64,000 nucleotides of DNA from Acidimicrobiaceae bacterium (lineage in GTDB: Bacteria; Actinomycetota; Acidimicrobiia; Acidimicrobiales; Aldehydirespiratoraceae). The notes under the pieces were generated by a model. That model saw nothing but the letters and a program-made list of their open reading frames with translations, was not told the origin of the DNA and did no database searches. Location: positions 49,970-113,969 of the forward strand of contig VXTM01000051.1 in assembly GCA_009837445.1 (NCBI GenBank), given 5' to 3'. Below, piece by piece: positions 25,389 to 37,400 of the stretch. Within the stretch, counting starts at the first letter, position 1. Each line of letters starts with the position of its first letter. Both the position numbers and the translations under genes were made by a program.

Positions 25389-25776
25389 CGTCCAGGTTCT
25401 CCTCCGGTCGGACGGCCAGCGTAACCGCGCGGTGTAGCGACGCTCGACTGCCGTCCATTACCAGCGACGGATGTCGGCCGCGGGAACTCTCAACATGGAT
25501 CGATATCTTCATGTGTATTTGGTATATCTGGTATCAGATTGGCTGACAACCAGCCCGAGGGCGAAGATGGGTCTCGCGGGTGGTCCGGCCTCGGCGACGA
25601 GTTCCCGACGAAGCTGAGCGCTGAGGCTCCAGCGGGAGCCACGAGAAGTACGCCGCGGGAGAGCTTGTTGGCAGTCGGTGAGGCGACACCTGAGAAGATC
25701 GCGCAGGCAGATGCTTGGCGGCACCCGATCAAGGAGCATCCGCGCAAGAGTTCGCGCTGGCCTTCCCTCGGTATCT
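25389..25776. other. Intergenic region between antitoxin and methyltransferase genes
   Basis: About 390 bp with no convincing gene. A locally AT-rich stretch at 25500-25540 holds direct TGGTAT repeats (TTGGTATATCTGGTATC) that could be the promoter/operator of the leftward toxin-antitoxin pair. Short frames on both strands here (for example from 25539 rightward) lack a ribosome site and recognisable features. Confidence 0.4.
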
Positions 25777-28566
<2,790 letters not shown>

Positions 28567-28711
28567 GGTCACAACGCGCCATCCTACTTCCCTGTCGAAC
28601 GATCCATCTTGCAGCACTCTCCGAGATCACTTGAACCGTGAATCCGCTGTGCCAAGACTTGTCCTTCGACTCCGCCGCAAGCACTCAGATCAGTCGAGCA
28701 TTCAGCCATTG

Positions 28712-29638
28712 TTATAGAGGAGACAGCGGTGGGCACCACCGGGACACAATCACCTTCGGCAACTCGTCATAGCCTCTACAGACAAGAACATCAAAAGTCC
28801 AGCCTTCGCTGGCAAGCATCCTTAGTTCAGCGACTGACTGAGCTGACAGGATTGGCTCGTAGTCATAGTGCTCCGGCGCTTCCAATAATCTACCACCTCT
28901 CTTGGCGATAGCATCATAATCATTAAGGCCATCAAAGGCAGACTCAACATCTTCAGGACCACCGATATGGTAGACACTTCCCCCTCTCCTCAAGCGGTTT
29001 GCTTCGCGTTGTGCTTCCTCTCGACTGAACCACCATTCACCGATCTCCCTCGTGAGGTCAGGCCCCATTTGACAGTACCGGCAAGCCGCTACCGGACACC
29101 ATCCTCGTCGCGTAACCTTGACTTGAGCATCTCTTGAGTATCCTCCAAGTGAACTGCTTCGATGAGTCGCATCCCAAACCACGCTTGCTCCGTCGGTACC
29201 CCAAGTGATATGAACCACATGTCTATAGGAATTATCACTTATTCTGACGATGTCTCCGGGTTGAAGTTCGGTCGCTCTCTTGTCCACCCAGAGCAACCTG
29301 GCCGCGGCCTCGCTAACCAACTCGTTATCATGCTCAGCATGTATCTTCACCAAGTGTGGCCATAATTCAGGCATTTCTTCATACCAATGAAACAGCGTTC
29401 GGCGAAGTCGTCGTAGTGAGATGTTTGGACGTCTAGCAAGATACGCCGCTCTAGCTTCAAAACGCGTTCGCTTCGTCGCAAGGAAGAACTTACGAATAGC
29501 ATTCAGCGACCTGATGAAACGTCTAAAGCAGTCACGAAATCGCTGCCTAACGGCTGGCAGACGTTGTAGAGTATAGAGCGCAACTGCGCCGATGACGGCT
29601 CCCAAAGCAGTGCTGATAACAATGTCGGTTGAGTCCAT
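28712..29638 (-). CDS. Single-span membrane protein, third gene of the Argonaute operon
   Basis: 308 residues. An N-terminal membrane helix (IVISTALGAVIGAVALYTLQ, about 6-25), then a basic amphipathic stretch, then a soluble region with WCPVAACRYCQMGPD (a cysteine cluster around 195-205) and SVYHIGGPEDVESAFDGLND. I recognise no family. The ATG at 29638 is only 36 bp after the Argonaute stop, so it is likely co-transcribed with it. Base composition is clearly lower in GC than the flanking methyltransferase gene. Confidence 0.7.
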   Translation of the reverse strand: MDSTDIVISTALGAVIGAVALYTLQRLPAVRQRFRDCFRRFIRSLNAIRKFFLATKRTRFEARAAYLARRPNISLRRLRRTLFHWYEEMPELWPHLVKIHAEHDNELVSEAAARLLWVDKRATELQPGDIVRISDNSYRHVVHITWGTDGASVVWDATHRSSSLGGYSRDAQVKVTRRGWCPVAACRYCQMGPDLTREIGEWWFSREEAQREANRLRRGGSVYHIGGPEDVESAFDGLNDYDAIAKRGGRLLEAPEHYDYEPILSAQSVAELRMLASEGWTFDVLVCRGYDELPKVIVSRWCPPLSPL

Positions 29639-29674
29639 AATACCTCTGGTCTCCTTGTTCGATCTAGCCTCCGG

Positions 29675-31126
29675 TTACATGAACATGCGGTAGGGATAGA
29701 CACTTCTAGGAAGTGACGGTACAGTGGCAATAGTCCGAGCTAGTCGTCGCGAGTAGTGAATCGTTACGGGGACCGGATCGTAGAGCGCATCGTTGTTCCA
29801 GTCCATCTTCGTCAGAGCTAGGACTTCAGCGGCAATGACTTCAAGCGGTCCGCGTCCCATGTGTCTAGTCATGATTAGCGGTGACGGAATGCTCTTTCCG
29901 CCCTGAAAGTAGCTTGATCCGCGTCGTGCGACGGATGGAGCATTGCCAGCGACCCATACGAGGGCAGACATCCCCGACAAGGGGATCATTGTTCCACGGT
30001 GGACTGGGTAGCCGTCCGGCTGGCTCTTGCGCCCCTCTCTCTTGGATTCCTGGAGCCAGACGCCGCGCCACTTCACGCCAGTAATCACTTGTACGCATTC
30101 GATCTCTTGCACGGCCGCTAGCGCATCCGAGGCTCCTGCGAGTTCGTCGTCGCTGAACGGTGTCGTCTTGTGCACGACGACCCGCTCGGGGATCGAGCCA
30201 CCGTTGCGTCGTCTATACAGGTCGAGGCTCCGCGCGAGGACAGCTCTCATGTCGGCTCGGCTGAGATAGGGATTCCGTCGCGCAGCGTCGGAGTCATCGA
30301 GCGGATCCCGAGCGTCGTAGGCGACGAACTGCATTCCTCCCCCGTCGGCGTCGAAGACCTGTGAACAGCAGGTCACGAACTTGGCGTCGGCGGGATCGCC
30401 CCGTAGGGCGTAGGCGAGACCGATATAGGCGCTGTTGGGGGGAGTCCCAGGTAGCGGGGTGAGACGCCAGGGTGTGCCGCCGGCCTTCACGTACAGGGCT
30501 ATTGCTAGCCGCCACGAGACCGACGCTGGGTACTGAAAGTCGAACGTACGGTCATTGATGATCTGCGTTGGAATCGCCAACTCAGCCCCGATCGCCTTCA
30601 GTTCGTCATGGGCATCAAAGCCTGCCCCAAGCAGTCCGGGACCCCAACCATTGGGTAGGTGGACGACGGCTACATCGAACTCGTCCCGCACCGCTGCAAG
30701 CTCACGCATCCGCTCCGATATGGCGCGCCGAACCCGATCCGTCGGTGGTCCGGCACCGAGTTCTTCCAGCCGCTCGGGCCATGTCAGATGTGCTGACTTG
30801 GCTGCCGGAACCAATAGAACCTTGAACAGCGATTCAAAGCCCGGGTACGGAGGAACGTAGTCTTTGCGATCTGACGGCTGCTGATGATTCTGAACATTCT
30901 GTAGGACGTATCTCCGGCCGTCCTTGCCGGAATCTGGACCGACGATAGCGATGCGTACGCTGTCCGTGTACGAGGCCAAAGAGTTCTTGCTGTATGGTCC
31001 GTGCCTCACTAGCCCCCTGAGCGGGTGCGCATCGACTCGTGACGCGTCTGCCGAAGAGAAGGCCAACAGTGGCTCATCAAGTGGCGTGTACGGGGCGAGT
31101 TGGCCAGCACGCGTCGATGTGCTCAT
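29675..31126 (-). CDS. Short prokaryotic Argonaute (MID-PIWI), SPARSA type
   Basis: 483 residues from the ATG at 31126, the usual size of short pAgos. MID domain: FDAHDELKAIGAELAIPTQ (about 170-188) and YVKAGGTPWRL (about 212-222) give the His-Asp-Lys, Gln and Lys positions of the guide 5-prime phosphate pocket. PIWI-like half: AYIGLAYALRG at 233-243, where catalytic Agos have an Asp after the glycine; here it is Ala, so slicing is not expected. C-terminus SVYPYRMFM is typical. The gene starts 7 bp after the SIR2-APAZ stop. Known relatives sense invading nucleic acid by guide pairing and trigger NAD+ loss through the partner. Confidence 0.92.
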   Translation of the reverse strand: MSTSTRAGQLAPYTPLDEPLLAFSSADASRVDAHPLRGLVRHGPYSKNSLASYTDSVRIAIVGPDSGKDGRRYVLQNVQNHQQPSDRKDYVPPYPGFESLFKVLLVPAAKSAHLTWPERLEELGAGPPTDRVRRAISERMRELAAVRDEFDVAVVHLPNGWGPGLLGAGFDAHDELKAIGAELAIPTQIINDRTFDFQYPASVSWRLAIALYVKAGGTPWRLTPLPGTPPNSAYIGLAYALRGDPADAKFVTCCSQVFDADGGGMQFVAYDARDPLDDSDAARRNPYLSRADMRAVLARSLDLYRRRNGGSIPERVVVHKTTPFSDDELAGASDALAAVQEIECVQVITGVKWRGVWLQESKREGRKSQPDGYPVHRGTMIPLSGMSALVWVAGNAPSVARRGSSYFQGGKSIPSPLIMTRHMGRGPLEVIAAEVLALTKMDWNNDALYDPVPVTIHYSRRLARTIATVPSLPRSVYPYRMFM

Positions 31127-31133
31127 GGCGTAC

Positions 31134-32981
31134 TCAGCGCCTTGACTGTGAGGGGGCTGCTCCATGCTGTCGTCCAGGACAGTCGAACTCTGCATTGATA
31201 CCCGAACCTTCGAAGTAGTGGGCAGACAGGTCCGTCTCCTCCCTAGGTACGATGAGCTTTGCCCACGCTGCAATGACGTTGTGCCATGTCTTGTTGTATC
31301 GCTGAGCCCAGCGCTCCCTTCGCCAATCGGCGGCGATGAACCTTGGATCAGACTCATCTGCCATTGATCTGACACGACGACGCGCTTCGTCAGGTTGCGG
31401 TTCTCGATCATCTTCCCTCGGCAGGTCGACCCATGTGTATGGTTCATACACCAGCCACCATCGGTCATCCCAGACTTCAATTCGGACTCGAACGGCCTCC
31501 GCGAAGAAGCACCCGATGCGTGGGACACTACCTGTCAACGACGCGCCGTAGGCCTTCTTCAATTCGCTCAACAACTTGTGATGCTCTTGCGCAATATCCC
31601 TACGAAGGTTCTCGTCAGGGAGCCTTACGACCACGGCATGGCCGCCGCGACTTAGGATTGGACGTAGTGGTCGATATCGCGCGATCGCCTTAACCAACGC
31701 ATCGTAGACGAGTCCCAGGTCAGTAGGGCTTCCGGCTGGGTCGAGGTGCATCGTTCCGGTCAGCTGCCCGCCTACGGGAGCGAACGCTCGCCTTATCGCA
31801 TCGTCTGGACCGAAGGCAGCCAACCGACGACCGTAGGAAGCAGCCGTCGCCCATACCTCAGCGTCCTTGATGAGCTGACGAGCCTCGATGGTTGTGAGTG
31901 GCTTGTCTACGGTCACCTCTCGGGCCTCATGAGGAAGGCTGAGTAGTTCTAGTGCCGAGCAGCGCACGGCAGGGAATGGCGCGGCTCGACGCTCGGGAAG
32001 GGCGACCGGCTCGACAATGGGCTGCGGCCGGACGGCTCGAATGTGCTGACTCAGTGAGTCACTCAGTTCGACCTCGCGCTCCAGATCGCCCGCTAGCTCG
32101 TCGAAGTTCTCGGAGTAAACGACATGAGCCTCGATACCAGATGCAGCAGCTCGGTCGAGCAGCGAGGCAACCCTCGGTAGTAGTGAACTACCCGGGCGGG
32201 CGACCCACCAGAGACCCGAGGGAAACGCCCCCGGACAGTCGGCCGCTTCGTCCAGGGTGCACATGATCGACTCGTCACGACCGCTGTAGCCAACAACGAC
32301 GAGTCCGAATCGTGCCATCGCGTTTACCAAGACTCGTCGAAGTCGCTCATCCTGGGTCTGAAGTTCTTGGGCTGTATTCTTGAGGCGCTCTGACCGGTAG
32401 TCGCCATGGAGCTTCACGAGCAGAGGCCATGCCGCATCTCGGAAGCACTGTTCGCCTCGCTCCACGGCGTCGAGGGCACTCACGGCAAGGTGCGCCTGTC
32501 GATCCGGCGGCAGGAGATCATCCGTCACGCCGGTAGTTCGCTCGATGAGCGGGTCAAAGTTGGTGGTGAACAAGCAATGGATCAAGCCTTCGGAGATGAA
32601 CGAAGCAAGGACTCGATGCCCGAAGGACGGAGATCCCTTCTTTGCTGCACTTTCGATGTACGAGTGCCGATCGGGTGCTAGAGGGAACGCGGCCTCAAAA
32701 TAGGCAGAGTATTCGCCCGGGTCTCCCGCCGGAGGAAAGCCATGAGCATCATCAAAGAACGCAGTGATGCGCTCCTCCCAAATCGGGTCGCTTACGTCCA
32801 CCTCGCTTCGGCGGATCTTCGTGCGTGCGCAGAAGAGCCGGGCCCTGAAGTCCGCGATCATGTCCTTCGCCGTGGGAACGCCCGCGGATGCCGAGGCTCC
32901 CGCACCAAGCAACCATGCAAGCCGGTGCGTCCGCTGCCCGAAGGACCGGGCGAACACATCGCTCGAGACATGCTCAACCAC
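31134..32981 (-). CDS. SIR2-APAZ effector of the short Argonaute
   Basis: 615 residues. I start at a GTG (32981) 7 bases after AGGAGG; the frame extends 22 residues upstream without support. N-terminal SIR2 NADase domain: WLLGAGASASAGVPT (23-37), FTTNFDPLIER with N141, KLHGDYRS with H192, VVGYSGRDESI (229-239). From about 340 an APAZ region replaces the N/PAZ lobes that short Ago lacks (LVYDALVKAI, GGHAVVVRLPDENLRRDI, VPRIGCFFAEAVRVRIEVW). In known SPARSA systems this protein degrades NAD(P)+ when the Argonaute binds target, killing or arresting the infected cell. Confidence 0.93.
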   Translation of the reverse strand: MVEHVSSDVFARSFGQRTHRLAWLLGAGASASAGVPTAKDMIADFRARLFCARTKIRRSEVDVSDPIWEERITAFFDDAHGFPPAGDPGEYSAYFEAAFPLAPDRHSYIESAAKKGSPSFGHRVLASFISEGLIHCLFTTNFDPLIERTTGVTDDLLPPDRQAHLAVSALDAVERGEQCFRDAAWPLLVKLHGDYRSERLKNTAQELQTQDERLRRVLVNAMARFGLVVVGYSGRDESIMCTLDEAADCPGAFPSGLWWVARPGSSLLPRVASLLDRAAASGIEAHVVYSENFDELAGDLEREVELSDSLSQHIRAVRPQPIVEPVALPERRAAPFPAVRCSALELLSLPHEAREVTVDKPLTTIEARQLIKDAEVWATAASYGRRLAAFGPDDAIRRAFAPVGGQLTGTMHLDPAGSPTDLGLVYDALVKAIARYRPLRPILSRGGHAVVVRLPDENLRRDIAQEHHKLLSELKKAYGASLTGSVPRIGCFFAEAVRVRIEVWDDRWWLVYEPYTWVDLPREDDREPQPDEARRRVRSMADESDPRFIAADWRRERWAQRYNKTWHNVIAAWAKLIVPREETDLSAHYFEGSGINAEFDCPGRQHGAAPSQSRR

Positions 32982-33423
32982 AGCGAGACCTCCTGGCCGC
33001 AACCCACCGGCATGCAGGTGTCGAAGGCGATTGGCGCAACTCGACACTCCGATATTGCAGCGGGAGTGAGTAGCTGTACGACGACCAGTCGGAGCGGTCC
33101 AGCCCTAGTGCTCCTCCCCTAGCATTTTGCGGCGTGGCGGCAGCCTTGGGCGTGTGCTGACGATGGTTGCCGAGATGATGAGGGGAGGTGCTCACGGGGC
33201 ACAGCTCCGATGTAATTACGCCACTGTTCTTCGAGATCCGGCACCATAGCGCGGTTTAGCCCGAGCGGCTACTCCGTCACTGGGCGGCACACCTGTGAGG
33301 GGGATCCGTTTGTGAGTCCAGTTGCCCGACGCCTACGCGGGTGGGGGTGCCGTGTCTGTCCATGGAGCGTGCTCGCCCGGCCGCCTTGCCCGACTACACC
33401 TGAGGTTGGCCACTGCCGCGCGA
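32982..33423. other. Upstream region of the SIR2-Argonaute operon
   Basis: About 440 bp without a supported gene; short frames exist on both strands but none has a ribosome site or recognisable features. The AGGAGG at 32989-32994 is the ribosome site of the SIR2-APAZ gene. The promoter of that operon should lie here. Confidence 0.4.
32989..32994 (-). promoter_or_regulatory. Ribosome binding site that fixes the SIR2-APAZ start
   Basis: On the minus strand AGGAGG is followed after 7 bases by the GTG at 32981. No comparable site precedes the in-frame upstream starts, so this site decides the start. Confidence 0.8.
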
Positions 33424-34128
33424 TCAGCCGGAACGGCCGCCTGTCCCCATCCTTCTGAGGTACCGCCTAAATCTCGCAGTTACGGTCCGCCATCTGGAAG
33501 CCCGCCGTGTCTGCAGTGATCGCTTCCACAAGGTGCCAGTCTCTTCTTCGCAGTGCACTAACAGTCCGGCCCACTTGTGTCGCGCCTCCGCCACTCTCTC
33601 AGAAAGGTGGCCACCTAATGGGTTGCCTTTATGGTCCTCGCAAATGCCAGCTAGTTCAAGTAATCCGAACAGAAAATGACACGAAAAGGCCGGTTGCAGA
33701 ATGTGAGCAGCAGGCAACACCTGTGAGTTCTTGCCGAGATCAAGCTGCGACTGTTCAAGCAGGGCGGATCGGAATGCCAAGTGTCGTTCCCATCGATTGT
33801 CATGATTTCCTACGATCTCATGGGTTAACTCATGGTCTGCACTCTTGTTCAAGATCTTGTGAAGTTGGGTCGTCGTGTGACGATATATCGAATAGAGGTA
33901 CGGATCCGGTGGCTGCCTGGACGAAATACAGGACCAGAATGTCAATAGGGCCTCAAGGATGAGAATGACTTCGGCTGAAAGTCGCAGAAAGTACTCGTCT
34001 TGGCGACGTTCTAGCTGGGCTGCAGGGCGCAGATCCCAATATGTCTTGAAGGCAAGTCCTGCCAGGACTACTGCGCAAAGCGCTGCGATGGCGGCGGAGC
34101 CATCGACGATGGCCTCCCATGGAATCAT
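33424..34128 (-). CDS. Single-span membrane protein upstream of the SIR2-Argonaute operon
   Basis: 234 residues from ATG 34128 (AGGAGG four bases upstream; an ATG at 34143 adds 5 residues). One membrane helix close to the N-terminus (GSAAIAALCAVVLAGLAFKTY), then a helical soluble part (SAEVILILEALLTFWSCISS; HELTHEIVGNHDNRWERHLAF) and a basic end. No family recognised. It lies between the helicase and SIR2 genes, same strand, in the low-GC part of the island. Layout (one anchor plus helical body) resembles many defence-island membrane effectors, but that is only an inference. Confidence 0.65.
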   Translation of the reverse strand: MIPWEAIVDGSAAIAALCAVVLAGLAFKTYWDLRPAAQLERRQDEYFLRLSAEVILILEALLTFWSCISSRQPPDPYLYSIYRHTTTQLHKILNKSADHELTHEIVGNHDNRWERHLAFRSALLEQSQLDLGKNSQVLPAAHILQPAFSCHFLFGLLELAGICEDHKGNPLGGHLSERVAEARHKWAGLLVHCEEETGTLWKRSLQTRRASRWRTVTARFRRYLRRMGTGGRSG

Positions 34129-34411
34129 GGCACCTCCTAGCACAAGGGCCGAAGCCGACGAACGAATGATCGCTCACCCCGACCATCACTGCAACCGATG
34201 ACTCGCAACACCGGGACTGTTGCGTAGGCATGCCTGGCAGTTCGCACAAGTACCGGTCTTCATAGTCACGGAATCTGACTGGCTTCATTGATCTGCTGAT
34301 CGGGCCGAAGGCTCGAACAACGGTGTGGCAGTTCTCGCGGAGGCTTGAACCCGATCGCGTTACCCTCGTAGTCGCTGGTGCCGCAACGGGTACACCCCCC
34401 TCCCCCCAACG

Positions 34412-37400
34412 TCAGCTTGGTGGGCTGACATGGGCGAGAAGTTCAGCGACGTTCAGCGGGACGCTGGTCTGGGCGGGGTGTAGGGACACGTTCTTGAACG
34501 GATCGATCAGGTAGTGGACCTCGGGCTCGACATCGGGGTCGTCGGGGACTGATACCACGGCTAGGCGCCAGCGCTCGACGTTGTTGTGGGCCTTGCCTAC
34601 TTGGCGGCGGCTGACGCTGATCTGCTCGGTTTGTGGCAAGTGGCCCTTGACCTCGATGAAGTAACAAACGCCCGTGACTGGGTCGGTTGATAGCACGTCG
34701 TAGCCGGGGTTGCTGTGGGGCTGCTCCTCGGGTACGCGACCCAGCACCAGTTCGGTCTTCATCACTGCTGCTACAGCCCGACGGTCGGTTTCGGCCTTGA
34801 TGGCCGGATCGGTCGAGGCCACCGGGCGACCGGCCAACTTGTCGAGTAGTCCCTGAGGCACGACCACCGCAGCGGCGACGATTGTCGGTGGGCTGTTGTG
34901 TAGGTCATCCTCTTGGGATAGCTCTAGGCGCCTACGAGCGAGGCGGGTCTGCAGCTCATCAGCTCTGGCCCGGGCCCGACCCGAATTGATGCGAGGCTTC
35001 TTGCCCTTGATCTCTTGGGCCTTGATCTCCTCGGTGCGTTGGTCCCAGTAGCGGATCTCCGATTCCAGACGCTGCCACACGGCGTCCCAGACCTTCGCGA
35101 CTCGGGCGTGGGTTATGGCGGCGACCTCATCGAAGTGTGGGCCGGCCAGATGCTCGATGGCCCAGGATCGGGCGGTCTCCTCAGCGGTCCGGCCGGCCCA
35201 GTCGAAGTCGAGGCTCCCGTCCAGCAAGGCCTGCTGGTCCGCGGACAAGGGGGCATAGTTCAGATAGGGCTCGTCGCCGGGGTCGCGGGTGCTGCCTTGC
35301 CGGTCGATCTCCACGTAGTGAAACCGCCTCGACACCACCTGGCGGGCTCCTTGGACCTGGCGCCCGTCGGTGATGGTGTGGTCCAAGTAGACGAGCAGCC
35401 GCGGATCGGTCGATGGGTCGTCCTCGTCCACCAGAACCGTCCCCTGCTGCAGCGTTTGGCCGCAGTCGGCCAACACCTTGTTTACCAGTGCCGCCAGCAG
35501 CGGTGTGCCCGGTGAGATCAGATCGGCCCGCACCGAGGCACCCAACGGGCCGTCGCCGGCGCGGCTGGGTTGGATGTGGTCCTTGTCGAAAGTCACCCTC
35601 TCATAGCGGTCATGCACCGGACCCAAGTCGGCTTCGGCGTGGGCCCGGACCGCGGCAGGAACCCGGGTGATCTCGAAGCGGCCCTGCTCGCGACCCGCGA
35701 TACGGCCTCCATACATGCGGAGAGCCTCGGTGAAGAACGACTCGACGAACCATGGTTGGAGCCGCCGCGCGCGGGCGATCTCCATGTCGCGGCGGATCTT
35801 GTCGTTGGCGGCGGGGTCGGCCAGCCCAGCTACCAGCGCCCGCTCGTCGAGCACTTCCTGCATCTGTTGTCCGATGTGGGTATCGATCACCTCGTCCATC
35901 CAGACAACGCGGGCGGGATCCTCGTCGGAGGCAATGGCACGCATCAGCAAGTCCCGCAGCGACATGGTGATCTGGGCGTCACCCAGCACGTCGTACACCT
36001 GGTCGCCGTACACGCCGCGCTGCTCTTCGATCTTTGCGAACAGCCTCTCGAACACCTGACCCTCACGGGTCTCGAAGGCCACCAGGTTCCACAGATGGCA
36101 GGGCCGCTGCTGTCCGATGCGGTGAACCCGCCCGAAGCGCTGCTCGATGCGGTTGGGGTTCCAGGGCAGGTCGTAGTTGACCACCATGTTGGCCACCTGG
36201 AGGTTGACGCCCTCACCGGCCGCATCGGTGGCCACCAGCACCCGCGCCGTCGGATCCACCCGGAAGCGGTCCTGGATGGACCTGCGGTCATGGCGCTTGA
36301 TGCCGCCGTGGATCCTCACGACAGCCTCAGGGCGCCCCAGTTCTGCCTCGATCCGCCCGGCCACATAGTCCAGGGTGTCCTTGTGCTCGGAGAAGACGAT
36401 CAGCTTGCGGGCCGGCTCCGAGCCGCCGTTGGCGTCCGACCCGGCCTCGGACGAATCTGACAGCGTGGTTGCCGTGAAGCGGTCCGAGCGCAACAGGTCA
36501 CGCAGTTGGAGCCACTTGGTGTCGACGCCGCTATGTCGCACATCGTCGGCCAGCTTCACCAAGTCCTTGAGCTCCGCTACCTCGGCCTCCAACTCCTCCG
36601 CGGTGCCAGCCGCGGTGGCTGCGTCAATCACGATGTCCTCGAGTTCCTCGCGCTCGGAGTCGCCGTAGTCATCGAAGTCGAAGTCCTCCAGATCGGCAAT
36701 CTTCACTCCCTTGGGCAGATCGATCACCGACACGGGCTGGCCAGAAGCGGCCAGACGATGCAGCTCCGCGGCTTGCTCGTCGAGGCGGTCTCGCCGGCGG
36801 CGTAGCGAGTGGTAGATGGCCGCCGGTGATGAGGCCAGACGGCGCTGGAGACCGGCCAGCGCGAAGCCGACGATGATCCCGCGACTCTTGTCGCCCTCCT
36901 CGCGCATCCGGGCGGCCCGGTTCATGCCGTTGCGCACATACTCGGTGACCGCCTCGTACAGCCCGGCCTCGGGTTCGGACAACTCGAAGTTGAGGCTGTG
37001 AGCGTGGCGCTGGGGGAAGAGGCGCCTGCCTTCGAACGTGCGCAGGTTCTCCTTCACCAGCCGCCGCATCACATCGCTGACATCGGGCATGGAAGGCCCA
37101 TCGCCCTTCTTGGCATCCGAACCGCTGCCATCTCGTAGACGACCTGCGAACCGCTCAGGGTCGATCAGGGTCATGAAGGCAAGGAAGTCCTCGTTCTTGC
37201 CGTTGTGCGGTGTGGCCGTGAGCAACAGCAAGTGACGGGTGCACTCCCGCAGCGTCTCTCCCAGCAGGAATCGCTTGGTGCGGCGGAGCTCGTCGCCGTA
37301 CCGGTGCGCCGACATCTTGTGCGCCTCATCCACGATCACGAGATCCCAGTCGGACGCCTTGACCTTGGCCATCAGCTCTTCGGAGCGCGACAGCTGGTCC

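Noticed and set aside
31127..31528. N-terminal extension of the Argonaute
   Set aside because: It overlaps the SIR2-APAZ gene, is low quality, and MSTSTRAGQL at 31126 gives a normal length short Ago.
29675..33047. STAND-type or CRISPR-related annotation for the SIR2/Ago pair
   Set aside because: No CRISPR repeats, Cas genes, or NB-ARC motifs; SIR2-APAZ plus PIWI explains the residues.
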